Part shown: piece after piece, positions 1-8,024 of the stretch | How positions within the stretch are numbered: the first letter of the stretch is position 1 | Layout: the number at the start of each line of letters is the position of its first letter | Assembly: GCF_003443875.1 (NCBI RefSeq) | Contig: NZ_CP027482.1 | Coordinates: 496,001-560,000 of the forward strand | DNA from: Aeromicrobium sp. A1-2 | Lineage (GTDB): Bacteria; Actinomycetota; Actinomycetes; Propionibacteriales; Nocardioidaceae | DNA: 64,000 bases | Direction of reading: 5' to 3' | The notes under the pieces: model-generated | Database searches by the model: none | What the model was told of the DNA's origin: nothing | What the model saw: only the letters and a program-made list of their open reading frames with translations | Translations under genes and position numbers: made by a program

Positions 1-1
1 C

Positions 2-238
2 CAGATGGCACGCGCTCGCGAGCGGCTGTCGGAGGAGCGGGCACGCAGCCAGGCGCTGCAGGCCGACGTCGACTCCGCGCAGTCCGACCTCGAGTCGGCA
101 CGCGTCGACCTGCGTAACGCCAGTGACGCCCTCGCCGCGAGCGAGAGCGCCGAGCTGCAGGCCCGCGCCGAGATCCTGGCGTGGGAAGAGTCTGCCTCCG
201 AGGCAGCCCGCATGCAGAGCGACCGCAAGCTCGCCTGA
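2..238 (+). CDS. C-terminal end of a coiled-coil protein (partial)
   Basis: The frame is open from the left edge of the window and stops with TGA at 236-238, so this is probably the tail of a longer gene; an in-frame ATG at 5 could also be its start. The visible 77 residues are almost entirely Ala, Glu, Arg, Ser and Asp with heptad-like spacing, which predicts a long alpha-helical coiled coil. There is no signal peptide, membrane segment or catalytic motif. It converges on the enoyl-CoA hydratase that ends two bases downstream. Function unknown. Confidence 0.5.
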   Translation, partial: QMARARERLSEERARSQALQADVDSAQSDLESARVDLRNASDALAASESAELQARAEILAWEESASEAARMQSDRKLA

Positions 239-240
239 GG

Positions 241-1041
241 CTAGCGGCCGGTGAAGACCGGCTTCTCCTTGGCCAGGAAGGCCTGCACCGCCGCGAGATG
301 ATCCGCCGACGCTCCCGTCAGCGCCATCTTCTGGGCCTCGTGCTCGAGCGAGGACGGCAGGTCGTGCGTCGCGGAGAAGGCGAGCGCGCGCTTGATCGAG
401 GCCAGCGCCAGGGTGGGGCCGTCGGCCAGCGACCTGGCCAGCGTGGCGATCTCGGCCTCGAATGCGTCATCGTCCACGACCGTGGTCGCCAGGCCCAGGG
501 CGTACGCCTCGTCGGCGGGGATCGTGCGCGGCTGCATCAGCAGTTCCGTCGCCTTGCCGTGGCCGACCAGGCGGGGGAGCGTCCAGGACGCGCCGGTGTC
601 ACAGGACAGCGCGATGCCGGCGAACGCCAGGTTGAATCCGGCCGATCGACGCAGGATGCGGAAGTCGGCGGCGAACGCCAGCGACGAACCGGCGCCGGCC
701 GCGATGCCGTTGACCGCGGCGATCACGGGCTTGGGCATCGTCGCGATGGCGGTCACGGTGGGGTTGTAGTGCTCCATGACGGTGTCACCGAGGGAGGGCG
801 AGTCGCCGGTCAGCTCGGCGACATGCTCCTTGAGGTCCTGGCCCACGCAGAAAGCCCGCCCGGTGCCGGTGAGGACCACGCAGCGCACGGCGCTGTCAGC
901 GGCCGCTGCGTGCATCGCATCCCGCAGCGCGACCTTCGTGGATAGTGTCAGGCTGTTCATCGCGTCGGGCCGGTTGAGCGTCACCGTGGCGACGCCATCG
1001 GCCACGTCGTAGGTGACGGGCGGTGTGCTGAGATTGCTCAT
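241..1041 (-). CDS. Enoyl-CoA hydratase/isomerase (crotonase fold)
   Basis: A 266-residue crotonase-superfamily protein, expected to hydrate or isomerise enoyl-CoA thioesters in cytoplasmic fatty-acid or aromatic degradation. The sequence shows the N-terminal crotonase strand (VADGVATVTLNRPDAMNSL), the first oxyanion-hole segment (GRAFCVGQDLKEH) and the second (AVNGIAAGAGSSLAFAADFR), then the helical C-terminal trimerisation region. I chose the ATG at 1041 rather than the longer frame to 1167 because a GGAGG ribosome site lies just upstream and family similarity begins there. The second Glu common in true hydratases is not obvious, so exact chemistry is uncertain; a PaaG-like isomerase is possible. 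Confidence 0.88.
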   Translation of the reverse strand: MSNLSTPPVTYDVADGVATVTLNRPDAMNSLTLSTKVALRDAMHAAAADSAVRCVVLTGTGRAFCVGQDLKEHVAELTGDSPSLGDTVMEHYNPTVTAIATMPKPVIAAVNGIAAGAGSSLAFAADFRILRRSAGFNLAFAGIALSCDTGASWTLPRLVGHGKATELLMQPRTIPADEAYALGLATTVVDDDAFEAEIATLARSLADGPTLALASIKRALAFSATHDLPSSLEHEAQKMALTGASADHLAAVQAFLAKEKPVFTGR

Positions 1042-1148
1042 GGGTGCCTCCAGTGGGGACTGCGGTCGGACGCGCTCGGGCCATAGGCGATAATAGGGGG
1101 CACGCTTCCCGCTGGATCGGCGGGAGCAACAGATCGAGAGGGGTACTG

Positions 1149-1310
1149 ATGGCGGCCATGAAGCCACGGACCGGAGACGGCCCGATGGAGGTCACCAAGG
1201 AGGGACGTTGCATCGTGATGCGCGTTCCACTCGAGGGCGGCGGACGACTTGTTGTCGAGCTGAACAACGAGGAAGCGGCGACCTTGGGCGATCAGCTCAA
1301 AGCGGTCTGA
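1149..1310 (+). CDS. DUF3117 small conserved actinobacterial protein
   Basis: A 53-residue protein containing the hallmark MKPRTGDGP...EVTKEGR...VMRVPLEGGGRLVVEL pattern of DUF3117, a family almost confined to Actinobacteria with no known function. I chose the ATG at 1149 over upstream in-frame starts because a GAGAGGGG ribosome site precedes it and the family begins with this Met. The stop codon overlaps the ATG of the next gene (TGATG), so the two are probably translationally coupled. An AT-rich GATAAT stretch near 1087-1092 may be its -10 element. Confidence 0.85.
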   Translation: MAAMKPRTGDGPMEVTKEGRCIVMRVPLEGGGRLVVELNNEEAATLGDQLKAV

Positions 1311-1675
1311 TGTACGGCCTGACCGTTCGCTGGTCACTGGCCGACGCTCCCAAGGGGACGGTCAAGGCTCTGCGTGCCTACGTGGAGGAGGAGTCGTTCG
1401 CCCGGTTCGCCGGGCTGGACGGTCTGCGCTTCAAGACGTGGCGCGTCCGCAAGGGCGAGTGGTTCGAGGGCAACTACGTGTTCGTCTCGACCGAGGCCCG
1501 GAAGGCCTTTCAAGCCGACTTCGAGCAGGCCGCGGCGGACTCTGCGGGCTCCAAGATCATCGGCAGTGCGCCGGTCACGATCGAGGCCTGCGAGATCGTC
1601 GCGGTCGTGCGCGGGCCGGCAGGCTTCCGGTCGTCGTCGAGTTTCGAGCACGAGAAGAAGGACCCGGAGGACTGA
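1310..1675 (+). CDS. YdhR-like dimeric alpha-beta barrel protein
   Basis: A 121-residue protein whose start overlaps the stop of the DUF3117 gene by one base. The layout (short strand MYGLTVRWSL, helix, strand GLRFKTWRVRKGEWFEGNYVFVS, helix EARKAFQADFEQAA) resembles small ferredoxin-like alpha+beta barrel proteins of the YdhR/antibiotic-monooxygenase type. The fold assignment is by pattern only. No cofactor motif is visible, so a hypothetical accessory or monooxygenase-like role is all that can be said. It converges on the O-methyltransferase. Confidence 0.6.
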   Translation: MYGLTVRWSLADAPKGTVKALRAYVEEESFARFAGLDGLRFKTWRVRKGEWFEGNYVFVSTEARKAFQADFEQAAADSAGSKIIGSAPVTIEACEIVAVVRGPAGFRSSSSFEHEKKDPED

Positions 1676-1696
1676 CTCCCGCGCTGGGGTGGTGGG

Positions 1697-2323
1697 TCAG
1701 AGCAGCTGGGCGGCCAGCAGGCCGTCTCCCACCGGAAGCAGCACGCTGCGCAGTCGCTCGTCGTTCCTGACGCGCTGCACGACCTCGCGGATCGCGGCCG
1801 TCTCCGGATCGCGCTGCGCGGGGTCGGCGACGCGATCGTGCCACAGCGCGTTGTCGAACACGATGATTCCGCCGGGCCGCACGAGGCGCATCGACTGTTC
1901 GAGGTATTCGCCGTACTCAACCTTGTCGCCGTCGAGGAACACGACGTCGTAGCCAGCGTCGGTCAGCCTGGGCATGACGTCGAGGCCAGATCCGGCGATG
2001 AGCCGGAAGCGCTGCGGTGCGTAGCCGGCGTCGGTGAAGGTCTCTCGGGCGAGCCGTTGGTGCTCGGCCTCGAGATCGACCGAGGTCAGCACGCCGTCGG
2101 GTTGCATGCCGCGCATGAGCCACAAGCCTGAGACGCCCGTGCCGGTGCCGATCTCGGCAACCGCCTTGGCCTGCACTGCCGAGGCGAGGAACGACAGTGC
2201 CGCACCCGCTCCCGGTCCGACCGGCACGACGCCGACCTCGTCGGCGCGCACTCTCGCAGCGGCGAGATGCTCGTCCTCGCTCAGGAAGTCCTCGGCATAG
2301 GCCAGGCTGGCTGCGGTGGTGAT
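1697..2323 (-). CDS. SAM-dependent O-methyltransferase (Rv1220c-like)
   Basis: A class I SAM methyltransferase of the catechol-O-methyltransferase type. Motif I (AVAEIGTGTGVSGLWL) binds SAM, followed by an acidic strand end (LTSVDLEAEH) and the post-motif VVFLDGDKVEYGEYLEQSMRL. It is divergent from sigE, exactly as Rv1220c lies beside sigE in M. tuberculosis. The start is unusual. The first conventional codon in frame is GTG at 2251, but family-like sequence (LAYAEDFLSEDEHLAAARVRAD) lies upstream of it. A GAGGAG ribosome site at 2330-2335 sits six bases before an ATC codon at 2323-2321, and a TAGGAT -10 (2360-2355) would give a short leader. I therefore place the start at this ATC, giving 208 residues; GTG 2251 is the conservative alternative. 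Confidence 0.8.
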   Translation of the reverse strand: MTTAASLAYAEDFLSEDEHLAAARVRADEVGVVPVGPGAGAALSFLASAVQAKAVAEIGTGTGVSGLWLMRGMQPDGVLTSVDLEAEHQRLARETFTDAGYAPQRFRLIAGSGLDVMPRLTDAGYDVVFLDGDKVEYGEYLEQSMRLVRPGGIIVFDNALWHDRVADPAQRDPETAAIREVVQRVRNDERLRSVLLPVGDGLLAAQLL

Positions 2324-2425
2324 GGTCGGCTCCTCGGTCGGGGTGGTGAAGCAAATCCTATCGGCGAGCGAGCCGTGTAGCCGGGAGGCTCCGCTGATGA
2401 ATCTGGGGAACAGTCAGGTGATTCA

Positions 2426-3028
2426 GTGCGTTCTCTCAGGTACAAGGGCAACGATCTACTCATGAAGGTAGAGGACGTGGACACGGCAACGCTCAACTGG
2501 GACGACATCGTGGCGGATCACTCCGCCCGTGTCTACCGGCTCGCGTACCGTCTGACCGGCAACCGCCAGGATGCCGAGGACCTGACACAGGACGTGTTCA
2601 TCCGCGTCTTCCGCTCGCTCGACAGCTACGAGCCCGGCAACTTCCCGGGCTGGCTGCACCGCATCACGACCAACCTGTTCCTCGATCGCGTGCGTCGCAA
2701 GTCGCGTCTGCGCATGGACGGCTTCTATGAAGGCGCCGAGGACAAGCTGCTGAGCTCGGAGATCCTGCCCGAGTCCGCGGTGCACGATGCCAACTTCGAT
2801 CCAGACATCGAGCTCGCACTGGGATCATTGTCCGATGAGTTCCGGGTGGCCGTCGTGCTGTGCGACATCGAAGGGCTGTCGTACGAGGAAATCTCCGACG
2901 TCCTGGGCATCAAGCTGGGCACGGTCCGGTCCCGCATCCACCGCGGTCGGACACAGCTGCGTGAGTCGCTCGCGCATCGCGCCCCCCGTCAGGGACGCAC
3001 CCGATTCGTGGGACCGATCGGGGTCTGA
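2426..3028 (+). CDS. sigE: ECF RNA polymerase sigma factor SigE
   Basis: A 200-residue extracytoplasmic-function sigma factor that directs RNA polymerase to envelope- and oxidative-stress promoters. Region 2 is clear ([35 protein letters not shown], with the core-binding [10 protein letters not shown]), and region 4 carries the helix-turn-helix ([29 protein letters not shown]). The GTG at 2426 gives the longest plausible product; an ATG at 2462 is an alternative. Its stop overlaps the ATG of the anti-sigma gene (TGATGA), so sigma and inhibitor are made in fixed ratio. The flanking methyltransferase, anti-sigma, tatB and mrp genes match the mycobacterial sigE locus, which supports the name. 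Confidence 0.92.
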   Translation: MRSLRYKGNDLLMKVEDVDTATLNWDDIVADHSARVYRLAYRLTGNRQDAEDLTQDVFIRVFRSLDSYEPGNFPGWLHRITTNLFLDRVRRKSRLRMDGFYEGAEDKLLSSEILPESAVHDANFDPDIELALGSLSDEFRVAVVLCDIEGLSYEEISDVLGIKLGTVRSRIHRGRTQLRESLAHRAPRQGRTRFVGPIGV

Positions 3029-3870
3029 TGACTCATCTGGGTGCAGACGTTGCTGCGTTCGTCGACGGGCAGCTCTCCGAGCCCGCGACGCGCGAGGCGA
3101 TGTCGCACCTGCAGGAGTGCGATGGCTGCGCGAAGGCGGTGCGCCAGCAGCGGCTGCTCAAGTCACGTATGTCGACGGTTGCCAGTCCCGAACCGCCCCC
3201 GGCCTTGCTGGCCTCGCTGTCCGGGCTGGCGCACTCGCCGGTTGCACATCACGGCCGGTGGGAGCGGGTGCGTCGCTCGGCGTCGTTCCGGGCCGGCATC
3301 GTGCTGGTCAGCGCTTCCGTGGCGGTGGTTGCCACCGCATATGCCGTCGGCGGCGCGGAACGGCGCCTCGGCGACGAGGTCGCTCCGCCGTTCCAGCGCT
3401 ATGCCGCCGACTTCCGCGGACCCGCGACGGTGCAGGCCAGCAACGTGATCTCCGAGACCAGGCTGGACGAGCTGGACGGTGCGGGCTGGCCGTGCCACGT
3501 GACTCTCGCCGGTGACCTGCATCGCACCTCGGGGACGTACGCCGATCGGGGGGCGGTCGTGGCGCTGAGCTATTCCAACGACGACGCTAGGCTCAACCTG
3601 TTCGAGCAGAACGGATCGCTCGATCTGGACAGCGTCAAGGGTTTCGAACCCACCCGCATGGGCGGCTCGGAGGTCTTCGTGCGCGACGGGACGCCGTTGG
3701 TCGTGACGTGGGACGACGATGGCGTGGTCTACACCGTCGTCACAGATGCCGATGAGGAGCGAGTCGTGCAGGCCGTGTCACAGCTGCCCCGCGGCGCGTA
3801 CGACCGGACACCGCCTGAGCGGATCCGGGGCGGGCTCCACCGGATGTCGGCCTGGCTCGGCGCGGCCTGA
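3028..3870 (+). CDS. rseA: Zinc-containing membrane anti-sigma factor (RseA-type)
   Basis: A 280-residue regulator that should hold SigE inactive. The N-terminus has the zinc-associated anti-sigma motif H27-x3-C31-x2-C34 (HLQECDGC). A single hydrophobic segment at about 89-109 (AGIVLVSASVAVVATAYAVGG) anchors it, and a soluble MucB/RseB-like extracytoplasmic domain follows. The gene overlaps sigE, indicating translational coupling. The extracytoplasmic domain is longer than in mycobacterial RseA, so signal sensing outside the membrane is plausible, but that is inference. Confidence 0.85.
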   Translation: MTHLGADVAAFVDGQLSEPATREAMSHLQECDGCAKAVRQQRLLKSRMSTVASPEPPPALLASLSGLAHSPVAHHGRWERVRRSASFRAGIVLVSASVAVVATAYAVGGAERRLGDEVAPPFQRYAADFRGPATVQASNVISETRLDELDGAGWPCHVTLAGDLHRTSGTYADRGAVVALSYSNDDARLNLFEQNGSLDLDSVKGFEPTRMGGSEVFVRDGTPLVVTWDDDGVVYTVVTDADEERVVQAVSQLPRGAYDRTPPERIRGGLHRMSAWLGAA

Positions 3871-4006
3871 ACGGCGCCTACCAGAAGTGGCATCCCAGCG
3901 GTAGATCCAAAGTGACTACCCAAAGATGATCCGTAACACATTCGACTTCTGACAGTTGTCTCGGTCAACTGCACACAGGTGTGCGCTGACCCTCTCAGGA
4001 GCCCGG

Positions 4007-7000
4007 ATGACGAACGTCGAATTGCCCCGACACCGCTCGGATCGGCGGCGGCCACGCCGGCGCATCGCGGCGCTTGCCGCGGTCAGCGGGCTAGCCCTCG
4101 GCACCTTGTCGTTCGCCGGGGCGCAGGGAGCGATCAGCACCCTGACGAACGGACAGACGATCTCGGGCATCGTGGCGGTCAACGATTCCCGCGGCGGCGA
4201 GGAGAACTGCACCTTCAGCGATCCCAGCAAGTCGCGTCTCTCGGTCACTCGTGTCACCGACGGCGCTGTGGTGCACACCGCCAGCCGCAGCGGAGCCGGT
4301 GCCCTGAGCAGCTCGTGGAACACCGTGGGCCAGCCCCTGGGTCAGTATCGCGTCCGTTCCTGGGCGACGGACGGCAAGAAGTCTGGCTTCGGCAACCTCG
4401 GGTGCACAACCCAGTCCGAGGTCCAGCTGTCAGACCTGACGGTCAGGCTCGAGAACAAGGCCGCGGTCGCTGTCACGACGCCGGCCCACGTCGTGACGGG
4501 TGAGTCGTTGCCGGTCACCGTCACCACCAGCGTGCACGCCGACGGCATCAGCAACCTGGCACTTGGCGGCCGCTCGGTCACGGTGACGGTGCCCGGCGTC
4601 GGAGAAGACACCGTCGTCACCGACGCAGACGGTCGTGCGACGACGTCATTGGACCTTCCTGATCTGGATGCTGGCGCCCTGACGGTGACCGCGGCTGTGG
4701 CCGACGACGCGACCTACGTGGGGGAGAGTGGCACCGCGACCACGACCCTCGACCTGCGCACCTCAGGGACGACGTACATCGGATCCACCCGGGCACAACC
4801 AGGCGCGAGCACGACCCTCAAGGCTCGTCTCGTCGATCGCACACCGGGCAGCGCGCGCAATGGCCGCCCGATCGCCGACGCGCCCGTGACACTGCGGCTT
4901 GCGGACGACGCCGGCGACAGCACGACCGGCACCAGCGGCACGGCTGCTCGCAGCGTCCCGGTCGCAGGCCAGAGCCGCACCGAGACCGCCGCTGCGACCT
5001 ACGCGGGCGACTCGGTCTGGACGCCCAGCAAGGACTCGGTCACGTTCTACGTCGGTGATGCCGCCGCGACGACCGCACCGGTCGAGCACGGCCTGGTCGG
5101 CGGTCTGACCCGCACACTGGGTGGCCTCCTGCAGGACCTCGGCGTGTTCATCGCCCAGCCGATCGGCACGACTCCCGTCGCCGGTCTGTCGGTCGACGAG
5201 CTCTTCGCCACGCTCGGCAGCCTGCTGGGCGAGCTCGGCAACGACGTCGGCAAGTCCGGCGACCCGATCGACGCGACCGTCGACGGTCTGCTGGCCGGCC
5301 TGGCCAAGGACTCCCCGCTGGGCGCGCTCGTCGACACCGCGCGCTTCACGTGGCGCAGCGTCTACATGGATCCGGACGGCGCGGCCCGCGCCAAGGAGTT
5401 CGGTGCGACGATCGGTATCCCTCAGCCGCTCGACGTGACCGGCGACGGTCGGCCCGACCTGCTTGCCCTGGTCGACCTGACCGGCGAGGGCGGAAACATC
5501 GTCCCGCGGATCCAGGTCACGAAGACCAACGGCGCGCCAGCCAGCCTGCCGCTGAGCCTGCAGGCGTTGCTGACGCTGCCGAACGATCCCACGACGTACC
5601 GATTCGGCTATGACACCCGCACGAGCACGGCTCCTCCCGGATTCTCTGCGCTCATCCTGTTGGGCGACGGCGGAGCCGGGCTCGAGGTAGCCGCGAGCGG
5701 CGATGCCGCAGTGGCAGTCACGGGCGCCATCACTCCGGACAACGGTCTCGCGGCGGTGCCGCCCAGCGGCTCCGGCGACCCGGCCGACCTCGACGGCGAT
5801 CCGCTCGAGGTCCCGAGCGGACTGGCGCCGGAGGAGCAGCGGTTCGGTGTCTCGTTCGACCGGGCGCCGGCAAGTGCACGCATCGCGCTTGACCTGTCGG
5901 GAGGTTCGGTCGACTCGCAGAACATCGCGGCAACGTTCACGACCGACGCACCGACCACGGTCGGGGTGGAGCTGGCCGACGACTCGGGCGGCGACCAGAT
6001 CTTCCTCGCGGATGCATCGTTCGCCAAGATCGACGGCACCCTGGCACTGGCGCTCAAGGGCACCGAGGCCAGTGGCCTGACTGCATCGCTGCACGGTGAC
6101 GCCGGGCTCGACCAGGTCAACGTACGGGCTCGTACGCTCGACGCCGGACGGACCGCGAGCGACATCATCCTCGGTCTGGAGGACGTTCCCGACACGATCG
6201 ACTTCGCCCTGGGTGCCGAGGGCGCGGGCAGCCTGACCGCCAGCGGCGCGATCGGTGTCTTCGGTGCCGGCTACAGCAGCGGCGGCGAGATCGTGACATT
6301 GGACGACGCGGCCTACCTGCGACTGCTGACGCAGGGTGATCACCAGTCGGTCGCCGTGCGTCTGCCCGGGTTCGAGGGTATGTCGCTGGATCTGCAGGAC
6401 ACCGTCGCGCTCAACCTGACGATGGCTCCGACCCCGCTGCGTGCCCTGGTCGAGCAGGAGTCGCTGACCCTGGACGCCAAGATCCTCGACGCACCACACG
6501 AGCTGGGTCTTGCGCTGTCACCTGATGGCGCAGTACGGGTCGAGGGATCCTCCGCGATCGACCAGGTCCTCATCAACGCCGAGGATGAGTCAGGAAGCCT
6601 GTTGGGTGCGACCCACCTCGACGTCGCGCTGACGGACATCCCGCATGTGCTCTCAGTCGAGGTCGGCGACGCCGGTGTCGGCTTTGACACCGCCGGCGAG
6701 CCGGTCGGGCTCGTCGAGGTCGACGCCCACTCGGGCAACCCGATCTCGATTCCCGGTGACGGCGATGGTCTGGTCATGGACCAGACGGGAGACTCCACCC
6801 GTCTGGCTGCACGGATCAGCGGGCTGCGCAAGATCTCCGCGGAGCTCGACTCGACGCCCGAGCTACTCCTGGACACCGTCGCTGGCAAGATCTTCACGGT
6901 CCGGCTGGACGACGGTGCTGACAGCGTCAACGCGACGATCGATCACCTCGTGCCCAACATGCGGCTCGGTCTGGTGGACGACGGGTCTGGTGCACAACGA

Positions 7001-7627
7001 CTCGACTACTCGGCAGCGGAGTCGACCAACAGCCTGACATTCGATCTGGGTGGTCTCAGTGGATCGATCGCCGGACCGTTGCCGGCGCAGCTGCGGGTCT
7101 GCATGGCCGACGACGAGGCGTGCCTGCCCGGCGTCGGCATCGAGGACCCGGCGTTGGGCTCGGTGCAGTTCGTCGCCAGCGAATACACGACGCTGAATCT
7201 CGTGGACTCAGCCGGTGGCCTGTCGGCACAGAACCTGCGGTTGCAGCGCCTCGACCTGACCGGCAACCTCGACACCGAGGACGGCGGCCCGATCTACCTC
7301 AACACCACGGAGTTCGACGGTGCATGTGGTTTCGACGGCTGCGAGCACCCGATCCTGGGTGGCAAGATCAACGCCGACCTGGGCACGGCGCAGCTGGAGT
7401 TCACACCTGGCAACGGCTTCTCGGCCGTTGACGCGGTGACTGACCTGGTGCCGACCAAGCTCTTCGGTCAGACGACCGGGGTCAAGGCGACGGGTGGCAC
7501 CGGCATCGTGCGGTGCGTGTCCGCGACGGCGCTCAAGGTCACGGTCAAGGTCATCGGCATACCGATCACGCTGAACCTGCGTGATGCGATCTGCGACGTG
7601 CCCAACCGGGTCCCGCGCACACCGTAA
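4007..7627 (+). CDS. Large secreted beta-rich protein with Ig-like domains
   Basis: A 1,206-residue protein starting at the ATG at 4007, preceded by AGGAG. The N-terminus has a twin-Arg-rich basic stretch, a hydrophobic core (IAALAAVSGLALGTLSFAGA) and an AQG/A-type cleavage region, so it should be exported. About residues 40-340 look like two or three bacterial Ig-like domains with alternating Thr/Val strands. Residues 350-440 are helical and hydrophobic. Near residue 477 a DVTGDGRPD segment resembles a calcium-binding EF/VCBS loop. The remaining 700 residues are repeated beta-strands rich in Asp, Gly and Ala, with Cys residues only near the C-terminus. There is no sortase signal, C-terminal membrane anchor or protease triad. 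It occupies the position of htrA next to sigE/anti-sigma but is not an HtrA protease. Possible surface or matrix protein; function unknown. Confidence 0.75.
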   Translation: MTNVELPRHRSDRRRPRRRIAALAAVSGLALGTLSFAGAQGAISTLTNGQTISGIVAVNDSRGGEENCTFSDPSKSRLSVTRVTDGAVVHTASRSGAGALSSSWNTVGQPLGQYRVRSWATDGKKSGFGNLGCTTQSEVQLSDLTVRLENKAAVAVTTPAHVVTGESLPVTVTTSVHADGISNLALGGRSVTVTVPGVGEDTVVTDADGRATTSLDLPDLDAGALTVTAAVADDATYVGESGTATTTLDLRTSGTTYIGSTRAQPGASTTLKARLVDRTPGSARNGRPIADAPVTLRLADDAGDSTTGTSGTAARSVPVAGQSRTETAAATYAGDSVWTPSKDSVTFYVGDAAATTAPVEHGLVGGLTRTLGGLLQDLGVFIAQPIGTTPVAGLSVDELFATLGSLLGELGNDVGKSGDPIDATVDGLLAGLAKDSPLGALVDTARFTWRSVYMDPDGAARAKEFGATIGIPQPLDVTGDGRPDLLALVDLTGEGGNIVPRIQVTKTNGAPASLPLSLQALLTLPNDPTTYRFGYDTRTSTAPPGFSALILLGDGGAGLEVAASGDAAVAVTGAITPDNGLAAVPPSGSGDPADLDGDPLEVPSGLAPEEQRFGVSFDRAPASARIALDLSGGSVDSQNIAATFTTDAPTTVGVELADDSGGDQIFLADASFAKIDGTLALALKGTEASGLTASLHGDAGLDQVNVRARTLDAGRTASDIILGLEDVPDTIDFALGAEGAGSLTASGAIGVFGAGYSSGGEIVTLDDAAYLRLLTQGDHQSVAVRLPGFEGMSLDLQDTVALNLTMAPTPLRALVEQESLTLDAKILDAPHELGLALSPDGAVRVEGSSAIDQVLINAEDESGSLLGATHLDVALTDIPHVLSVEVGDAGVGFDTAGEPVGLVEVDAHSGNPISIPGDGDGLVMDQTGDSTRLAARISGLRKISAELDSTPELLLDTVAGKIFTVRLDDGADSVNATIDHLVPNMRLGLVDDGSGAQRLDYSAAESTNSLTFDLGGLSGSIAGPLPAQLRVCMADDEACLPGVGIEDPALGSVQFVASEYTTLNLVDSAGGLSAQNLRLQRLDLTGNLDTEDGGPIYLNTTEFDGACGFDGCEHPILGGKINADLGTAQLEFTPGNGFSAVDAVTDLVPTKLFGQTTGVKATGGTGIVRCVSATALKVTVKVIGIPITLNLRDAICDVPNRVPRTP

Positions 7628-7640
7628 CCCCATCAGCAGC

Positions 7641-7675
7641 ACGAAGGCCGACCGTCGATGACGGTCGGCCTTCGT
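7641..7675. terminator. Bidirectional hairpin terminator
   Basis: A perfect 15-bp inverted repeat (ACGAAGGCCGACCGT, loop CGATG, ACGGTCGGCCTTCGT) lies between the convergent ends of the large secreted protein gene and tatB. It has no long T-run, as is common for actinobacterial terminators, and could serve both strands. Confidence 0.8.
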
Positions 7676-7694
7676 GTCTGTCCGGCGGGTTCGG

Positions 7695-8015
7695 CTAGGT
7701 CGACTCGGGGTCGTACGGTGGCGTCTCGCCGGGACGCAGGATCCGGCTCTCCTTGGTGGCGGCCGGAGTCGTGTCGTCGTCGTCGAGGAAGTTGCGGCGC
7801 ACGATCTCGCGCGGATCGAGGTCGCGGAGGTTGAGACCAGACAGGTCCTCGCCGAGCTCGCGTCCGAGGTCGTTCTTGGCGTTGTCGGCCATCTGGCGGA
7901 GCGTTCGCACGAAACCACCGGCCTGCTTGGCCAGCTCGGGCAGCTTGTCCGGGCCGAACACGAGCATGGCGACGACCAGGACGACCCCGATCTCTGGCAG
8001 CCCCATGCCGAGCAT
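7695..8015 (-). CDS. tatB: Sec-independent protein translocase protein TatB
   Basis: A 106-residue membrane protein that joins TatC to recognise twin-arginine signal peptides. It has the typical short N-terminal membrane helix (MGLPEIGVVLVVAMLVFGPDKLPELAKQAGGF) with the invariant FGPDKLPEL hinge, an amphipathic helix and an acidic variable tail. A GGCAGG ribosome site lies upstream of the ATG. It is nine bases downstream of mrp on the same strand. In the mycobacterial sigE locus tatB reads with sigE; here it is on the opposite strand. Confidence 0.92.
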   Translation of the reverse strand: MLGMGLPEIGVVLVVAMLVFGPDKLPELAKQAGGFVRTLRQMADNAKNDLGRELGEDLSGLNLRDLDPREIVRRNFLDDDDTTPAATKESRILRPGETPPYDPEST

Positions 8016-8024
8016 GTGGCCTGC

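Noticed and set aside
3971-3984. GCACAC-AG-GTGTGC inverted repeat before the large secreted protein gene
   Set aside because: Only 6-bp arms and no supporting context; could be chance at this composition.
4763-6499. 578-codon open frame on the minus strand of the large secreted protein gene
   Set aside because: Arg/Gly/Asp-rich translation typical of GC-skewed antisense frames, no family pattern, and the plus strand has a signal peptide, ribosome site and coherent domains.
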